64,000 nt of DNA from Lodderomyces elongisporus (GCF_030384665.1 NC_083673.1:3295501-3359500); one strand, 5' to 3'; numbered from the stretch's first letter, positions 1 through 10,546 are shown. The notes: generated by a model not told the origin, from the sequence alone. Numbers and translations: made by a program.

Positions 1-301
1 AGTGTAACATAATAAAAAGAAAATTGAATTATTATTCTTTGTATGGCGTATGGTGTGGTTTTCTTGCGTGCACATATATTCAAACAAAAATGTTTCTCGA
101 TTTAAAAAAAGGAAATTCACATCAAAGATTTGGCATGAATTTGCAACCAAAAGAAGAAGAAAAAAAAAAAAAACACCTACAAAAAAAAGAAACAAATACA
201 TCTGGAACAAAAACACGGGTAATTGAATAACATTTTGTTGCAAAATTTTTTTCTTGTAGATATAACTATATATCGACGACATTATATAAATAAAAAAAAA
301 A
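1..301. other. Leading spacer, no gene seen
   Basis: AT-rich sequence with A-runs. The short open frames here are low complexity (Lys/Glu from A-runs) and look spurious. The stretch just before position 302 is A-rich, as is usual for a yeast 5' leader. Confidence 0.5.
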
Positions 302-895
302 ATGGAATCAAAAAAGTCTGAATTGGAGTGGAGTTTTTCATTCTACGAGCAGGAGTATTTTGACAATTCATACTATGAGGACGAGGAGAAAGCCGAAAAA
401 GAAAAAGAGGAAAACATAAAGGAAAAAGAGGAAAAGCAGGAGGTAGGAAGGAAAGCAACGGAAACCAACTATGCTACAAAGTACCTGAAATCCTATAAAC
501 CAAGAATAGTCCAGAGTTCGAAACAATTTTGTAGTCAAAATTTGTACAATCCTTTCATTCTCACAAAGATGAACTACTTTCAAAGAAAACAAATCAGAGT
601 ACACCATCAACTATGCGGGAAAAAAGTTGTTGCTTCTACAAGGGCCATATTGCGTAGCCTCGAAAACGCTAGTGGTTCTTGTAAAGATGTGATCTTTTGG
701 AAAAATACTCTTAAATGGAATCAGAGAAAGGGATGCCCTTCCATGAATATTCTAAGCGGAGTTTGCAGCAAATTAAATTCGGACATGGCAGATTTGAACC
801 TTGAAAGAAAAGCACATGAAACTTGGTTTACGGTGGGCGTGTCGCAACCAGTTAAATATATCAATTTTGGTAAACACAGAGCAAAACGAGAATGA
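302..895 (+). CDS. Orphan hypothetical protein, 197 aa
   Basis: I do not recognise this protein. The frame opens with ATG after an A-rich leader and stays open for 197 codons. Residues 20-50 are acidic with an E/K-rich stretch that could form a coiled coil. The remainder is basic and has scattered cysteines (about residues 78, 105, 127, 144 and 154). There is no signal peptide or membrane span. It precedes RSC58 on the same strand by about 300 bases. It may be a fast-evolving lineage-specific gene or a chance open frame; the mixed, non-repetitive composition after residue 50 slightly favours a real gene. Confidence 0.4.
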   Translation: MESKKSELEWSFSFYEQEYFDNSYYEDEEKAEKEKEENIKEKEEKQEVGRKATETNYATKYLKSYKPRIVQSSKQFCSQNLYNPFILTKMNYFQRKQIRVHHQLCGKKVVASTRAILRSLENASGSCKDVIFWKNTLKWNQRKGCPSMNILSGVCSKLNSDMADLNLERKAHETWFTVGVSQPVKYINFGKHRAKRE

Positions 896-1197
896 GAAAA
901 CAAATGAAAATAGAAATGAAATCGCGACAAGAAAGAGAGAGAGACAAAGAGAGAGAGAGAGTGTGTGTGTGTGTGTGTGCGTGGGAGGGAGAGAAAAATA
1001 ACATTCATGATAGAGACAAAAAAAAAAAAAAAACAAAAAACAAAAAACAAAAAACAAAAAACAAAAATTGAAACTTGAGAGACAAACACGAAGAGAACGG
1101 AACTTATATACTAGGGGGAATATATATTTTGTTTACCTTATCCCATTCAACTACAAGTAGCGGAAAATCATTACGAAATTAAAACACACCTTCTACA
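896..1197. other. RSC58 upstream spacer with GA, GT and ACAAAAA repeats
   Basis: About 300 bases holding a GA run, a (GT)n run near 961-980 and a 7-base tandem repeat of the ACAAAAA type near 1033-1068. This is presumably the RSC58 promoter. No coding signal is seen. Confidence 0.5.
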
Positions 1198-3173
1198 ATG
1201 ACAAAAGCCGACAACACGAGCAACGCAGAGAAAAATAAAGGTATGTATCATCACGCTATTATAAACCATAAACACCATGACATTCTGTCTTTTTACACGC
1301 TATGAGCAAGAATACTCGAACACGATACTAATATTAAACCGATTTTATAGCTTCTGACTCCTATTCACAGTTTACGGCCATCTTGCTGGACTTGTTCACA
1401 GTCTTAGAACATACCGACAAGGAAATTGTATCGCTGGTCGTTTTGCCTTTAGATTTCTACGAACCACAACCTTCGGAAATCTTACAATCACTTCGAAAAC
1501 ACGATTCCAAAGAGCATTCTACAAGTATTCAACAAAAATATCAAGATGGGAAATACGACTCCAATCCGTATGCACTTTTCCACGATATAAAAGTTGCTTG
1601 CTCGGTATTGATAAGCAAAGAGTCGCCGCAGTCTTATAGATACAAGGAGGTGGATTTTTTTTACAAATTCAGCACCGAGTTGTTGTTGAGGGAAACTGGT
1701 AACTTGGTGCAAATTATTACAACACAATCCAACAGATCAGATTTGAAGAATGAACTTGAATCACACATCGAAGAGGAGTTTGATAAAATCATCTCCGATT
1801 ACTCATTAAGCAATGGTGAAATCATCACTTATATGCAAAAGATAGAAGAAAAACAAGACCCACAAAATCTGGGCAATATTTATGATCCTAATCATCATCA
1901 TCATCATCATCTTCATAGCAATCACCAGCACCTGAACCAACTGCAAATTGCTAGACAAAAAGTTCAACCTTTGTTTACTTCAGTTTTGAACAAGTCAAGT
2001 TTGGACCAAACTCCTACGTTGATCAAAGAGCCATATGGCGTGGCCAAAGTGGTACCCAGCGTTAAAGATACAAGAACCAATTCAACTCTAGAAAGTCTAT
2101 CACCGATTACTGGGGTCATCCCATCTCCTTTAGAACAACCCACTAATATTTTACACGACTTTTTCCATCCTACATGGTACACAGTTGCTATGCCAACATG
2201 GTTGACCTACAAAGCTATTGCATTACAGCCAAAAAATGTCTCCTACTACCAAAAAGATGGATTAAATGAATTACCACAGTTGAGCATATTACAACAACCA
2301 GGAAATGCTTCTGCTTCTGTTTCTGTTTCTGCCTCTGCCTCTGCTTCTGCCGCTGTCGCAGCTACAACAGTAGCAACAACAGGCCCAATCTGGGGGTCCG
2401 GTAACAATTTCCGTTCTTTTGCTCCTCAAGTTGATACTAGAGCATCGATTGTTGCAGATAAGATAAAGTCCAACATCTGGTTGAGTCATATTGGCAATGC
2501 AGCAATTGAAAGACTCAAAGCACAATTTGTGAATGAAGTTCCACGCGTTGAGTCACAAAGTAAAAATATTCAACTTGCGACTAAGACAGCGGAGGGTACG
2601 GATAATCAATTAGAGAGCACAGCCATCAAAGATGACGTTGAAACAAAAGGAAATATGGAACATGATAATCAGGAAGGTGAAAGTGAAAAAAAGATGGAAT
2701 CAATCGAGGGAGATTCGAAACATGAAGTCAATCTTGCCAATCTTATCAAGTGGGATCCTACTTCTGTAGATGAACTTGAATATTTGAAAAGCCACAAAAA
2801 AGATTTACTTTCACCTCAGAAATTGCAAAAGTTGATATCCATTTCGCTCCTTAAGATGAATGCTTTGCGTCAAGAAAGGTATTTTAAAAGCGATGTTAGA
2901 AATCCACTGCCTCCAGATCGTCAAGAAATTCAGTTATACAAGAGAGTTCAAGAGTTGATCCTATTAGCTGTTAGACTTTACAAAGTCAATCCAGGAGATT
3001 TTAGTTTCAAATTTAGTCAAAGAATTCCGGTATTGGTGAGCGAATATAGTGGAGTATTACCAGGGGTAGCCCCTAATAAAGTTTCGTCAGGTAGCAATAC
3101 TTTACACTCAGGCAGGTCGTCAGGGCGCGGACCTAATAGCACGCGTGGGAAAAAAGCAAGGTATCAACATTAG
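1198..3173 (+). CDS. RSC58: RSC chromatin-remodelling complex subunit Rsc58-like (two exons)
   Basis: Exon 1 is 1198-1240 and exon 2 is 1351-3173, giving 621 aa. The intron has donor GTATGT at 1241, a TACTAAT branch site near 1327-1333 and acceptor TAG at 1348-1350. Joining there keeps the frame, whereas the later CAG at 1368-1370 would not. No in-frame ATG exists near the start of exon 2, so the first exon is needed. Residues about 20-140 look like the degenerate bromodomain of Rsc58 (FYKFSTELLLRE-type helix). Residues 165-190 contain a His run. The end (about 485-600) is a conserved helical region (LYKRVQELILLAVRLYKVNPG). Rsc58 is an essential part of the nuclear RSC nucleosome remodeller. 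In-frame CTG codons at 1386, 1932 and 1941 would be Ser in a CUG-Ser yeast. The family call rests on remembered similarity. Confidence 0.6.
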
Positions 3174-3394
3174 TTTATTGAAGCAAGATTCCAAAAATAA
3201 ACCACCAAAAAAATTTGAAGATGGTGGGAGTCAAGAATAAGAATAAATTTTTTTTTTAAAGAAAAACCTTGAAAAAAAAAAGAGGCTCCAACTAAAAACT
3301 AAGATTCAAAAATTTACTTCTATAACTTGCATTATTTTCTTTTTATCAACCTGGTATCTATAGTATGATCTCCCTTCGCTCTCTATATAAATAT

Positions 3395-5065
3395 CTATAT
3401 ACTAGCACCGTTTGCAAATGCTATTATCAAATACACATTTAACGCTGTAATAACAATCCAAGTCAATATGCTTGTAATTCGTAAGAATCTGCCATTTTCA
3501 AAACTAACCAGCTTTGAAGGTTGAGTAATGTCAGTCTCCAATGCATCGTCAACATTTAATCTATCAACATCAGTATCAGTATCAGCACCCGCACCCGCAC
3601 CCGCACCCGCATCAGCACCATTAGTATTCAGCAACAACGCACTTGACTCATTGATACTCAATTGTCCATGGTCAATTCTCTCAACCGTCATGTATTTTTT
3701 ATTACATGTGAAATAAATCAATGGCGCACTGACGATAGGTAATATAAAACTCAAAACGACTTGAGACGAATTCATCACCTTCGCAACGCCCTCGCGGCCC
3801 ATGATACCAATTACAATAATTACCGGCACAATGGCAATTACTCTCGTGATTATTCTGCGCTTCCACGGTTCAATTGACCAGTTAATAAACCCTTCAGCAA
3901 TTATTTGGCCGGCCATGGTGCATACAATACCAGCACTCTGACCCGAGAAGAGCATGCTCAACGCAAAAAGTAATCCAGCAGTTGGTGAGATGTAGTAGAC
4001 GAGCATTTCGTAGATAGACAACAAGTCTGCATCCTCTGCATCGGGTTTACCAAAAAGCGTGGCACCTGCAACGATCAAAATTGCCGCATTCACAAAAACA
4101 GCTATGATAAACAAAGAAAGTACCAACTCTACGTATGAATAGTTGAGGCAATACTTGATGGCAGCGTAAGAAGGTTTGTACTTGTGGATCAACATCGACC
4201 CGTTTGAAATTCTTCTAATTCGAGTAATAGGAACTGTAGGGTGCGAAGGTGAGTGTGGTGGTGACACATGATCCAGAGGCGTTGAAGAAGGTTGGTGGTA
4301 ACCCAGAGCCGATCCTGCTGAAAGTAAATTTTGATTCTGTTTAACATTATGCTTTTCGTCGTAGTCCTTGAGTCGAGGTTGCACCAAGGCCGAGCCAAGA
4401 AACAATGAATGAGGCATAACGGTGCTCCCCACTATACCGCAACTCAAAAACAAGGCAGTTTTTTCTTTGAAGATCTCTTTGTTTACTGGTAAAAACCCTT
4501 TAAAAATTTCCCACCCAGACCCAGGCGGAAAATCGCATTTGAACAATTCAAGTATGAAGCAAACACAAGTGGCCATAACCAAAATCGACACCAATATCTC
4601 AAACACTTTAGTTTGTTTCAATGACCCATCCTTGTGGTAAGCCATTAATATGATCAATACATCGAGTACCGTGATTATTACACCATAAATTAGTGGAATT
4701 CCAAACAAAATCTCTAATGAAATCGCTGTACCCACAACTTCTGCCAAGTCGGTGGCAATAATAGCAACCTCAGCACAAAGATACATAAACAAATTGAGTT
4801 TTGGCGACAAATGCAATCGGCACATTTCGGCAAGATCCAATCCTGTGATTGTACCGAGCTTAACGCAAAGTACTTGCAAGATAACAGCAAACAAGTTGGC
4901 CATGAAAATGATGAAACATAACTTATATTGATACATGGAACCTGATGAAGTAGAGGTCGAGTAGTTACCGGGGTCAAGATACGACACAGAAACTACTAGT
5001 CCCGGGCCAATAAACGTAAGGTATTTTTTGAACTTGTAAGATAAATCATTGAGCGTCCGCAGCAT
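3395..5065 (-). CDS. SMF3: Nramp-family divalent metal transporter, Smf3-like (vacuolar iron export)
   Basis: 556 aa starting at the ATG at 5065; an upstream in-frame GTG is not used. The protein has about 11 membrane spans. The Nramp metal-site motifs are present: DPGN at residues 31-34 in span 1 and MPH at 217-219 in span 6. Long matches to yeast Smf3 include LCVKLGTITG, ATDLAEVVGTAI and the run AGATL..P.AEDADLLSIY. Smf3 moves iron out of the vacuole; Smf1 and Smf2 are the paralogous manganese carriers, and this protein's spans fit Smf3 better. The loop after span 6 (about 235-295) is longer than in S. cerevisiae Smf3, and residues about 485-515 hold an Ala/Gly/Asp repeat. It is convergent with RSC58. 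Confidence 0.85.
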   Translation of the reverse strand: MLRTLNDLSYKFKKYLTFIGPGLVVSVSYLDPGNYSTSTSSGSMYQYKLCFIIFMANLFAVILQVLCVKLGTITGLDLAEMCRLHLSPKLNLFMYLCAEVAIIATDLAEVVGTAISLEILFGIPLIYGVIITVLDVLIILMAYHKDGSLKQTKVFEILVSILVMATCVCFILELFKCDFPPGSGWEIFKGFLPVNKEIFKEKTALFLSCGIVGSTVMPHSLFLGSALVQPRLKDYDEKHNVKQNQNLLSAGSALGYHQPSSTPLDHVSPPHSPSHPTVPITRIRRISNGSMLIHKYKPSYAAIKYCLNYSYVELVLSLFIIAVFVNAAILIVAGATLFGKPDAEDADLLSIYEMLVYYISPTAGLLFALSMLFSGQSAGIVCTMAGQIIAEGFINWSIEPWKRRIITRVIAIVPVIIVIGIMGREGVAKVMNSSQVVLSFILPIVSAPLIYFTCNKKYMTVERIDHGQLSINESSALLLNTNGADAGAGAGAGADTDTDVDRLNVDDALETDITQPSKLVSFENGRFLRITSILTWIVITALNVYLIIAFANGASI

Positions 5066-6221
5066 GGTGGAAGTCACAAGAGATTTGGCAACGTGCGGGT
5101 GGAGAAGAAAGACAATTATGTAGATAAAATAAATATTTGCTTAAAATTGTTATATTGTTTTCTAAAATGTAAATATTGAGGAAGTTGGGCAAAGGTAGAT
5201 AGAACAAAATACTACTCTGTTGAGAGGTTTTCTAAAGTACAAAATCAATTGTGTGGAGAAACTTCAAGTGCGATTCTTTCGCAGCGCCGTAGTTGAAAAA
5301 ACGAGTGTAATTGAACAAGTACATATTACATATGTATATATTTAGATACTTGTGTATACAAACACTTGAGTTTTTTACTCCATACACTTTACAAATTGCT
5401 CTTAGATTTGAAAACAATTTACTCTTGAAGCACATCAAACTTTGCTCTTAGCCATCATTTCAGCTAATGAGTAGAGTCAAGGTGTATCTCACCCTCCACC
5501 CACACTCCTAGAATCAAACAAGGAAGAGAAAAAAAACTAAGGCATTTGTCACAGTGCGATACACATGGGACGCTCTGTGTTTTCGTTTCCATTTAGTGGA
5601 TATATGGTAAATATTGCACGACATGGGAAACTTGAAAACTTCAGATGTAATCTGGTTCATATAAATATGGAAGAGAAGTGGTAAAATTAACTTATCACTA
5701 TTATATAGAATTATCGGTTAAATATAGATTTTAGACGGTCAACTACATTGAACACAAATCACTAGGTGAACGTGTGGAGTGTATACTCTCACGATTCTCC
5801 TTACTAGTAACTTTGTATGAGACAATTTACTCTATTAACTCATGAGCATTGAGACCCTTATAGGTGCGATCATTGACAATTACACTTAATTGGAATATAG
5901 CCTATTAGGTCACGAACTCAAATTTCGCTGGTATCGGTGAGCTACTAACCCAAATCGATGCACTTGAAACTCAAATCGATGCTCAGCAGTCGTACACTTG
6001 TCACTTGTGACTGTGCTATGCGACAGGTATATTTCTTTTTACTGCTTCCGTGTTATAGAAGCTACCAATTCCATATCCCGGCTGCTACCTGATAATTGTA
6101 ATGTAAGCGAACCCGTCGCTCTGAAAAGTATTCAATGTAATTTAGATAGATCCTTTCTAAAAGGAAACAAGATCTACATATTCTTATTCACAACTATACC
6201 TGTTTTGTAAATAGGACATAA
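5066..6221. other. Divergent spacer between SMF3 and the 570-aa gene
   Basis: About 1.15 kb that must hold both promoters. It contains a TACTAAC at 5943-5949 and a direct repeat of CAAATCGATGC (about 5951 and 5973). An ATG-less open frame runs from about 5968 to 6210. No gene can be assigned with confidence. Confidence 0.5.
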
Positions 6222-7934
6222 ATGTTTGCTGGAATTTACCGTCGATGTGGTCGACTTGACAGTCGAACACGAATACGACAATTCTCTTTAGCTTTTGATT
6301 CAAGACGCCAATTACGATTAAATTCTTCAACAACAAGAACAGCAGCTCCTTTCAAAGCAAGCACCAACTTCTCTGATGAAATAGCTACTGAAACAAAAGT
6401 GCAAACCAACACCAGACCCAAAGAGACGCTCATGTACAATTTAAATAACTATATCAGCACCTTTCCGGAGGATAGTATGATAAACAGCCAAATAAATACG
6501 TTGAAGCAATTGCTTTACAAAAAACACCATTCGCAAACAATAAAAGTTGGTTTATTATATGCAAACGATTCAGTCCGCGAGTCGTCTAAAATTCTTGAAT
6601 GTCTTCTTGGTGACCCACTTGCATCGAATAATAAAGTATGGTTTGATGCAATACAGAATAGAGTAAAGGGCCAATCGAAATTCATTTACAACGGAGATTC
6701 CTTTCACGTATCAGAAAATGGAAATGAATTCCATGTACCTGCACCAATTTTGAGCAGCATATACAGAAGTACTTTATATAGCGCCACAGAAAAAAACGAA
6801 GGACAAGAACATAATGTTGTTAATGATATTCTGCTAGAAGAAGTTGACAAAACTAGCATAAGTGATAGGCTTGATGAATTTGCATTCTTTATATATGTTA
6901 CCACTCATTTTGGTGGAGTTGGAAATAATTCTAACTTACCGTTATTGGTGCAAAACAAGATCCTCTTGGAGATCATTGACAACATCGAGTACACTCCACA
7001 TAGTACTCAATCATCGCCTTTAAGGTTGGACAGCTCGCTTCACACACACGTTGTCAAGATTAATAGTCAGTTAGCTTATGAGGGCATCATTGCTTTTTTG
7101 AAAGATGACGTGGAAGCTGCCGATATTTTAATCAACAACATGAGTCATAGTAACATTTATGAGCTATATAAAGTGATTGGGAAATTTCTGCAGACAAATA
7201 CTCTTTGTACTTGGTATTTGGATAGCATTACTTCCAGCGTGCGGAATGAATTGACTGGCGACGTAGCCCTTGCTGAAGATGAAGCTGGATTCATGCAAGC
7301 AGAGATTTCAAATTTTGTCCAAACAGTTAATGCAGAGCTTCAATATAGATTTGCACCAGACACAAATCAATTTGTGCGTAGTAGGTTGTCTTGGTGGAAA
7401 TTATACTACAAAAATGATAATGTTGAATATGATTTAAAGGATTTTTTCAATGAACATTTTATGAACCAAAGTATCGAAAGCTACAACTTTTTAAGAGGTC
7501 GAATATTGTCTGCCGATGATAGTATAGCAGCGGAGAAGAACCCGTTGTTAAAACTTAAGAACGATGTGATCAATAGACGAGTAACAGAAGAAGTTCAGCC
7601 AATGGTCTACTCTATAATTAGCAAGGCATTTGTTTACTACCAGCTACCAATTACTGTGGTATCGGCATTTGCGTATCAGTTCTTTGACTTTAGTGGCAAC
7701 GCTAGTATAGCATTGCTTGGCCTTGGCTGGGTAGTAGGGTTCAACTATGTCTCTAGAAATTGGCTAGCGTTTATAAAGGCTTGGACCCTGAATTTAGTTG
7801 AAGATATACGAGTGTGTATCAGTACTCAATGTGTCAACAATGGGCTTATGAGAGAATCAAACATCCAAACAGAGAAGGAAAAAGCGGCAAACATTGCTCG
7901 TCGCAAGATTCTTCGAGAATTAGAAAATGCTTAA
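6222..7934 (+). CDS. Probable mitochondrial membrane protein, 570 aa, family uncertain
   Basis: An in-frame TAA directly precedes the ATG, so the start is firm. The first 35 residues are Arg/Ser-rich with almost no acidic residues, as in a mitochondrial presequence. Residues 60-440 form a mixed helical domain without a recognised nucleotide motif. Two hydrophobic segments follow (about 470-490 and 493-515), then a short basic, helical tail. This architecture, a large soluble domain before a hairpin-like pair of spans, resembles the fungal Mmc1/dynamin-like mitochondrial proteins, but I recognise no diagnostic motif and give no symbol. It is convergent with NFU1, separated by under 300 bases. 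Confidence 0.7.
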   Translation: MFAGIYRRCGRLDSRTRIRQFSLAFDSRRQLRLNSSTTRTAAPFKASTNFSDEIATETKVQTNTRPKETLMYNLNNYISTFPEDSMINSQINTLKQLLYKKHHSQTIKVGLLYANDSVRESSKILECLLGDPLASNNKVWFDAIQNRVKGQSKFIYNGDSFHVSENGNEFHVPAPILSSIYRSTLYSATEKNEGQEHNVVNDILLEEVDKTSISDRLDEFAFFIYVTTHFGGVGNNSNLPLLVQNKILLEIIDNIEYTPHSTQSSPLRLDSSLHTHVVKINSQLAYEGIIAFLKDDVEAADILINNMSHSNIYELYKVIGKFLQTNTLCTWYLDSITSSVRNELTGDVALAEDEAGFMQAEISNFVQTVNAELQYRFAPDTNQFVRSRLSWWKLYYKNDNVEYDLKDFFNEHFMNQSIESYNFLRGRILSADDSIAAEKNPLLKLKNDVINRRVTEEVQPMVYSIISKAFVYYQLPITVVSAFAYQFFDFSGNASIALLGLGWVVGFNYVSRNWLAFIKAWTLNLVEDIRVCISTQCVNNGLMRESNIQTEKEKAANIARRKILRELENA

Positions 7935-8217
7935 AAGGTTTAACATTGGAAAAACACGATCTCAAACACAACACAGCTTTATATTGCGCCAGGACAAGAT
8001 TACTGGCAACAAAGATGCATGATCCTTTAATGAATAACTAAATTAGTTAAGCAAATAAATATGTATGTAGTTTTCAAGTGTTTATAAACTAATTCTAAAC
8101 AACAAAGATTATATAATAAATGATAAAGGTTATCATTCAAAAGGCAAGAGGGAGATGGAGAGGGAGAGGGAGAGAGAAAAAAGAAAGAAGAGGATACAAC
8201 CAATAACATAAATTAAC

Positions 8218-8964
8218 TTATAGAGATGGTGGTGCCTCATCAGTAACATTCGAAGCTCTGCTCTTAAGCTGTTGCTCCAACCTCTCAAACTCTTTCATTG
8301 CAATTTCCTCTTCGGGATCCAAGATTTGTTGCACTTCTTTCACTTCTTCAATGTAGTGCATCAACATACTCTCAATACCACCTTTCAACGTATCTTCACT
8401 AGCACTGCATGATTTGCATGCACCCTGAAGTTTCAAAAACACTGTACCTGTTTCCTCATCAAAACCCTTGTATTCGATATCTCCACCATCATCCTGGATA
8501 GCTGGTCTGATTCTGGTTTCAATCAATTCCTTAATCATCAGCACCAACTCTGAATCATCTTCGTCTTCGGCTAGCCTCTCGCTTTCTGCCTTATTAAGTA
8601 ACTCTTGTGTAACAACGGGGACTTTACCGCTATTTTCACCTGCTTTATCCAAAAACTTGTTCATAACATCCATTACTTCAGGTGATAGACTGTTCCAATC
8701 ATGATTATCCAATTTGTTCACAGTGAGAAAATCATGGCCAAGCATAATTGATTTCACACCTGGTATTTTGAAAAGTTGTAGCGCAAGCGGAGAGTGGATT
8801 GCTTGTAGTGTTGAGTTAAACTCGAATGTAGTGTTGGCAACTGGAAGAATGGGGCTTTCAGGCGAAATGAATTTCAACGCATTTTCATTTGGAGTAGATG
8901 CTGTTTTAAAGTGTAGTAAACGTCTGCCAATTTGCAGCGTTGCCCTGTGCCATCGAGAAATCAT
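8218..8964 (-). CDS. NFU1: Mitochondrial iron-sulfur cluster transfer protein Nfu1
   Basis: 248 aa. A basic N-terminus (about 1-22) fits mitochondrial import. Residues 28-115 are the Nfu N-terminal domain (with NPNALKF-like ENALKFI and IPGVKSIMLGHDFLTV). Residues 138-215 are the NifU-like C-terminal domain with the cluster-binding CxxC, Cys183 and Cys186, in GACKSC. Nfu1 accepts 4Fe-4S clusters from the core ISC machinery and passes them to targets such as lipoyl synthase and respiratory enzymes. Length and domain order match the family. The tail (216-248) is acidic to polar. Confidence 0.93.
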   Translation of the reverse strand: MISRWHRATLQIGRRLLHFKTASTPNENALKFISPESPILPVANTTFEFNSTLQAIHSPLALQLFKIPGVKSIMLGHDFLTVNKLDNHDWNSLSPEVMDVMNKFLDKAGENSGKVPVVTQELLNKAESERLAEDEDDSELVLMIKELIETRIRPAIQDDGGDIEYKGFDEETGTVFLKLQGACKSCSASEDTLKGGIESMLMHYIEEVKEVQQILDPEEEIAMKEFERLEQQLKSRASNVTDEAPPSL

Positions 8965-9670
8965 TGTGAAATTTGATAATTGATCTGATTAATGTGGTAA
9001 TGTTGTAAAGTTTGTCTATCAAATACAAGTAGGTAATTGATGAATGACAAGCGAAGCAAAAAATAAAAAAATAAAATGGGGAGGGGTAAAAATAGCGATG
9101 TTATCATCTTTTATATCTTTTTCTGATTTTTATATTTTATATTTTTTTTTATTTTCTATTTTCTTTATTTTTTATTTTTTATATTTCTTTTCAAATTAGT
9201 AATCGAGATTTGCGCGGGTTTCAATGGAAGGGGACTCCACAAACTACATCGGAACCGAATATATTGAACATCTTATATAACACACAAAGGAATTATCTAA
9301 AAACAACCAAAGCGTTCAATGTTAATATATTCGAGCATTTGTTATTTGAATGGACCAAGAGTAAAAGGAAAAGAGTTTACAAGAGTTGGTATATGGATAT
9401 TTCCCAGCACACGTGGATAAAATAACAAAAGTAGGAATTGAGAAGGTGAAAGAAAAAGGTAAACGAGAGAACAAAATCCGTTATAAACAAGATCAGTTCT
9501 TTACTTGTATGCTATTCCAATCGTTTCATTGCAATATAAATTCAACACATATATATATACATATACATATGTATATAAAGGAATTCAAAAAAAAAGAATA
9601 CCAATAGTTCAACTGAGCTCGTCCAAGCTTCTATGCAATAAAGCTGGCATAGTTAAAAAAAGGTTTGAAT
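8965..9670. other. Spacer between NFU1 and ATP18, promoter of NFU1
   Basis: About 700 bases. T-rich runs at 9110-9190 are followed by an open frame (about 9183-9425) that lacks any early ATG. An alternating TATA/CATA stretch lies at 9547-9580. No supported gene. Confidence 0.45.
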
Positions 9671-10546
9671 CTAATCTTTTTTTGATAAATCAATGTATTT
9701 ACCACCACTGCTAAATCTTGGGTGTCTTGGGTCGTTAATAAACTCGTCGGAGTTCATTGAGGCAATAGATGCCTTGTAGACCAAGTAGTAAGTGACGGCA
9801 GCTAGATAGAAAGATAAATGTTAGTATTCATAATGTATTTTATTGTGTTGAATTATATTGCTTTACAAAACAAATTAGACACAACTTCTGGACCCTCTTT
9901 TAAAAATTTCATAGTAACTATCCGCAAATGTTTTTTTTTCTTCCAAATAATCAAGGATATCTTTTGGTGCAAGCTTAATTGATTAGTCCATCAACTGATT
10001 GGTCTCTTGGTTTCTGGGTTTATTGGTTTATTGGACGATAAAGTGATAAAGTTCATCTAAGATAATTCCAAACATCATTTCCGAGATTATATAATCGTTC
10101 AAAAATGTTGTGTTATTTGTTATTATAGTTCCATTCGCAACAGTTCATTCTAGATAAACAACGAATATCGTAATATAATTAGTCACTTCTCGAACCAACA
10201 AACACAAATAGAAATAAACTCAGTGTTGAACCCAATTAAGTAATGGACGCCAAAGCGATGGCCAAATCATACTGCGATAGATATGAGTACCCCCAGTTTA
10301 ATGATCCTTTTGATAGTTATTAATCTCCAATTTTTTAGAAACAAAAAAGTGGAAAAAAGAAGAGCAAAAAAAAGTAAATAAATAATGATGACGAGCTGGG
10401 GAGGATGAAATAGGGTGGAAACGGAAGTTCGAAATCTTTTGAAAAAGTGTCAAGCATTGAAGGTATAAAAAAAATCACATACCACCAACGGCATATGGCC
10501 AGTAAGTTTTTGCGACTGGGAATGGAAATCTAGGAGCTGAAGCCAT
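9671..10546 (-). CDS. ATP18: ATP synthase subunit i/j (Atp18), two exons
   Basis: Exon 1 is 10483-10546 and exon 2 is 9671-9801, giving 64 aa. The predicted protein begins MASAPRFPFPVAKTYWPYAV and ends with a segment containing EFINDPRHPRF and GGKYIDLS. Both ends closely resemble yeast Atp18 (FPTPILKVYWPF, EFINDPRNPRF, GGKFVEV). The subunit is a single-span accessory protein of the F1Fo-ATP synthase stator in the mitochondrial inner membrane. The splice signals are canonical: donor GTATGT at 10482-10477, TACTAAC about 20 bases before the acceptor, and acceptor TAG at 9804-9802. The gene is too short and too split to show up as a long open frame. Confidence 0.92.
9802..10482 (-). other. ATP18 intron, 681 nt
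   Basis: A long intron for a budding yeast, nearly four times longer than the coding sequence it interrupts. On the opposite strand it contains a 26-codon ATG-initiated frame at 10243-10323 and a TGATGA box at about 10386. I could not pair the latter with a D box, so no snoRNA is called. Confidence 0.85.

Noticed and set aside
721..1089. Minus-strand frames across the 721-1089 repeats
   Set aside because: Composition is dominated by residues encoded by GA/GT and A-run repeats, and they overlap the 302-895 frame on the other strand.
9183..9425. 80-codon open frame upstream of NFU1
   Set aside because: No early ATG and no matching donor exon were found upstream, so it cannot be supported as a gene or exon.
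10384..10470. Box C/D snoRNA in the ATP18 intron
   Set aside because: A TGATGA C-box-like sequence is present, but it is on the strand opposite ATP18 and I found no suitable CTGA D box or terminal stem.
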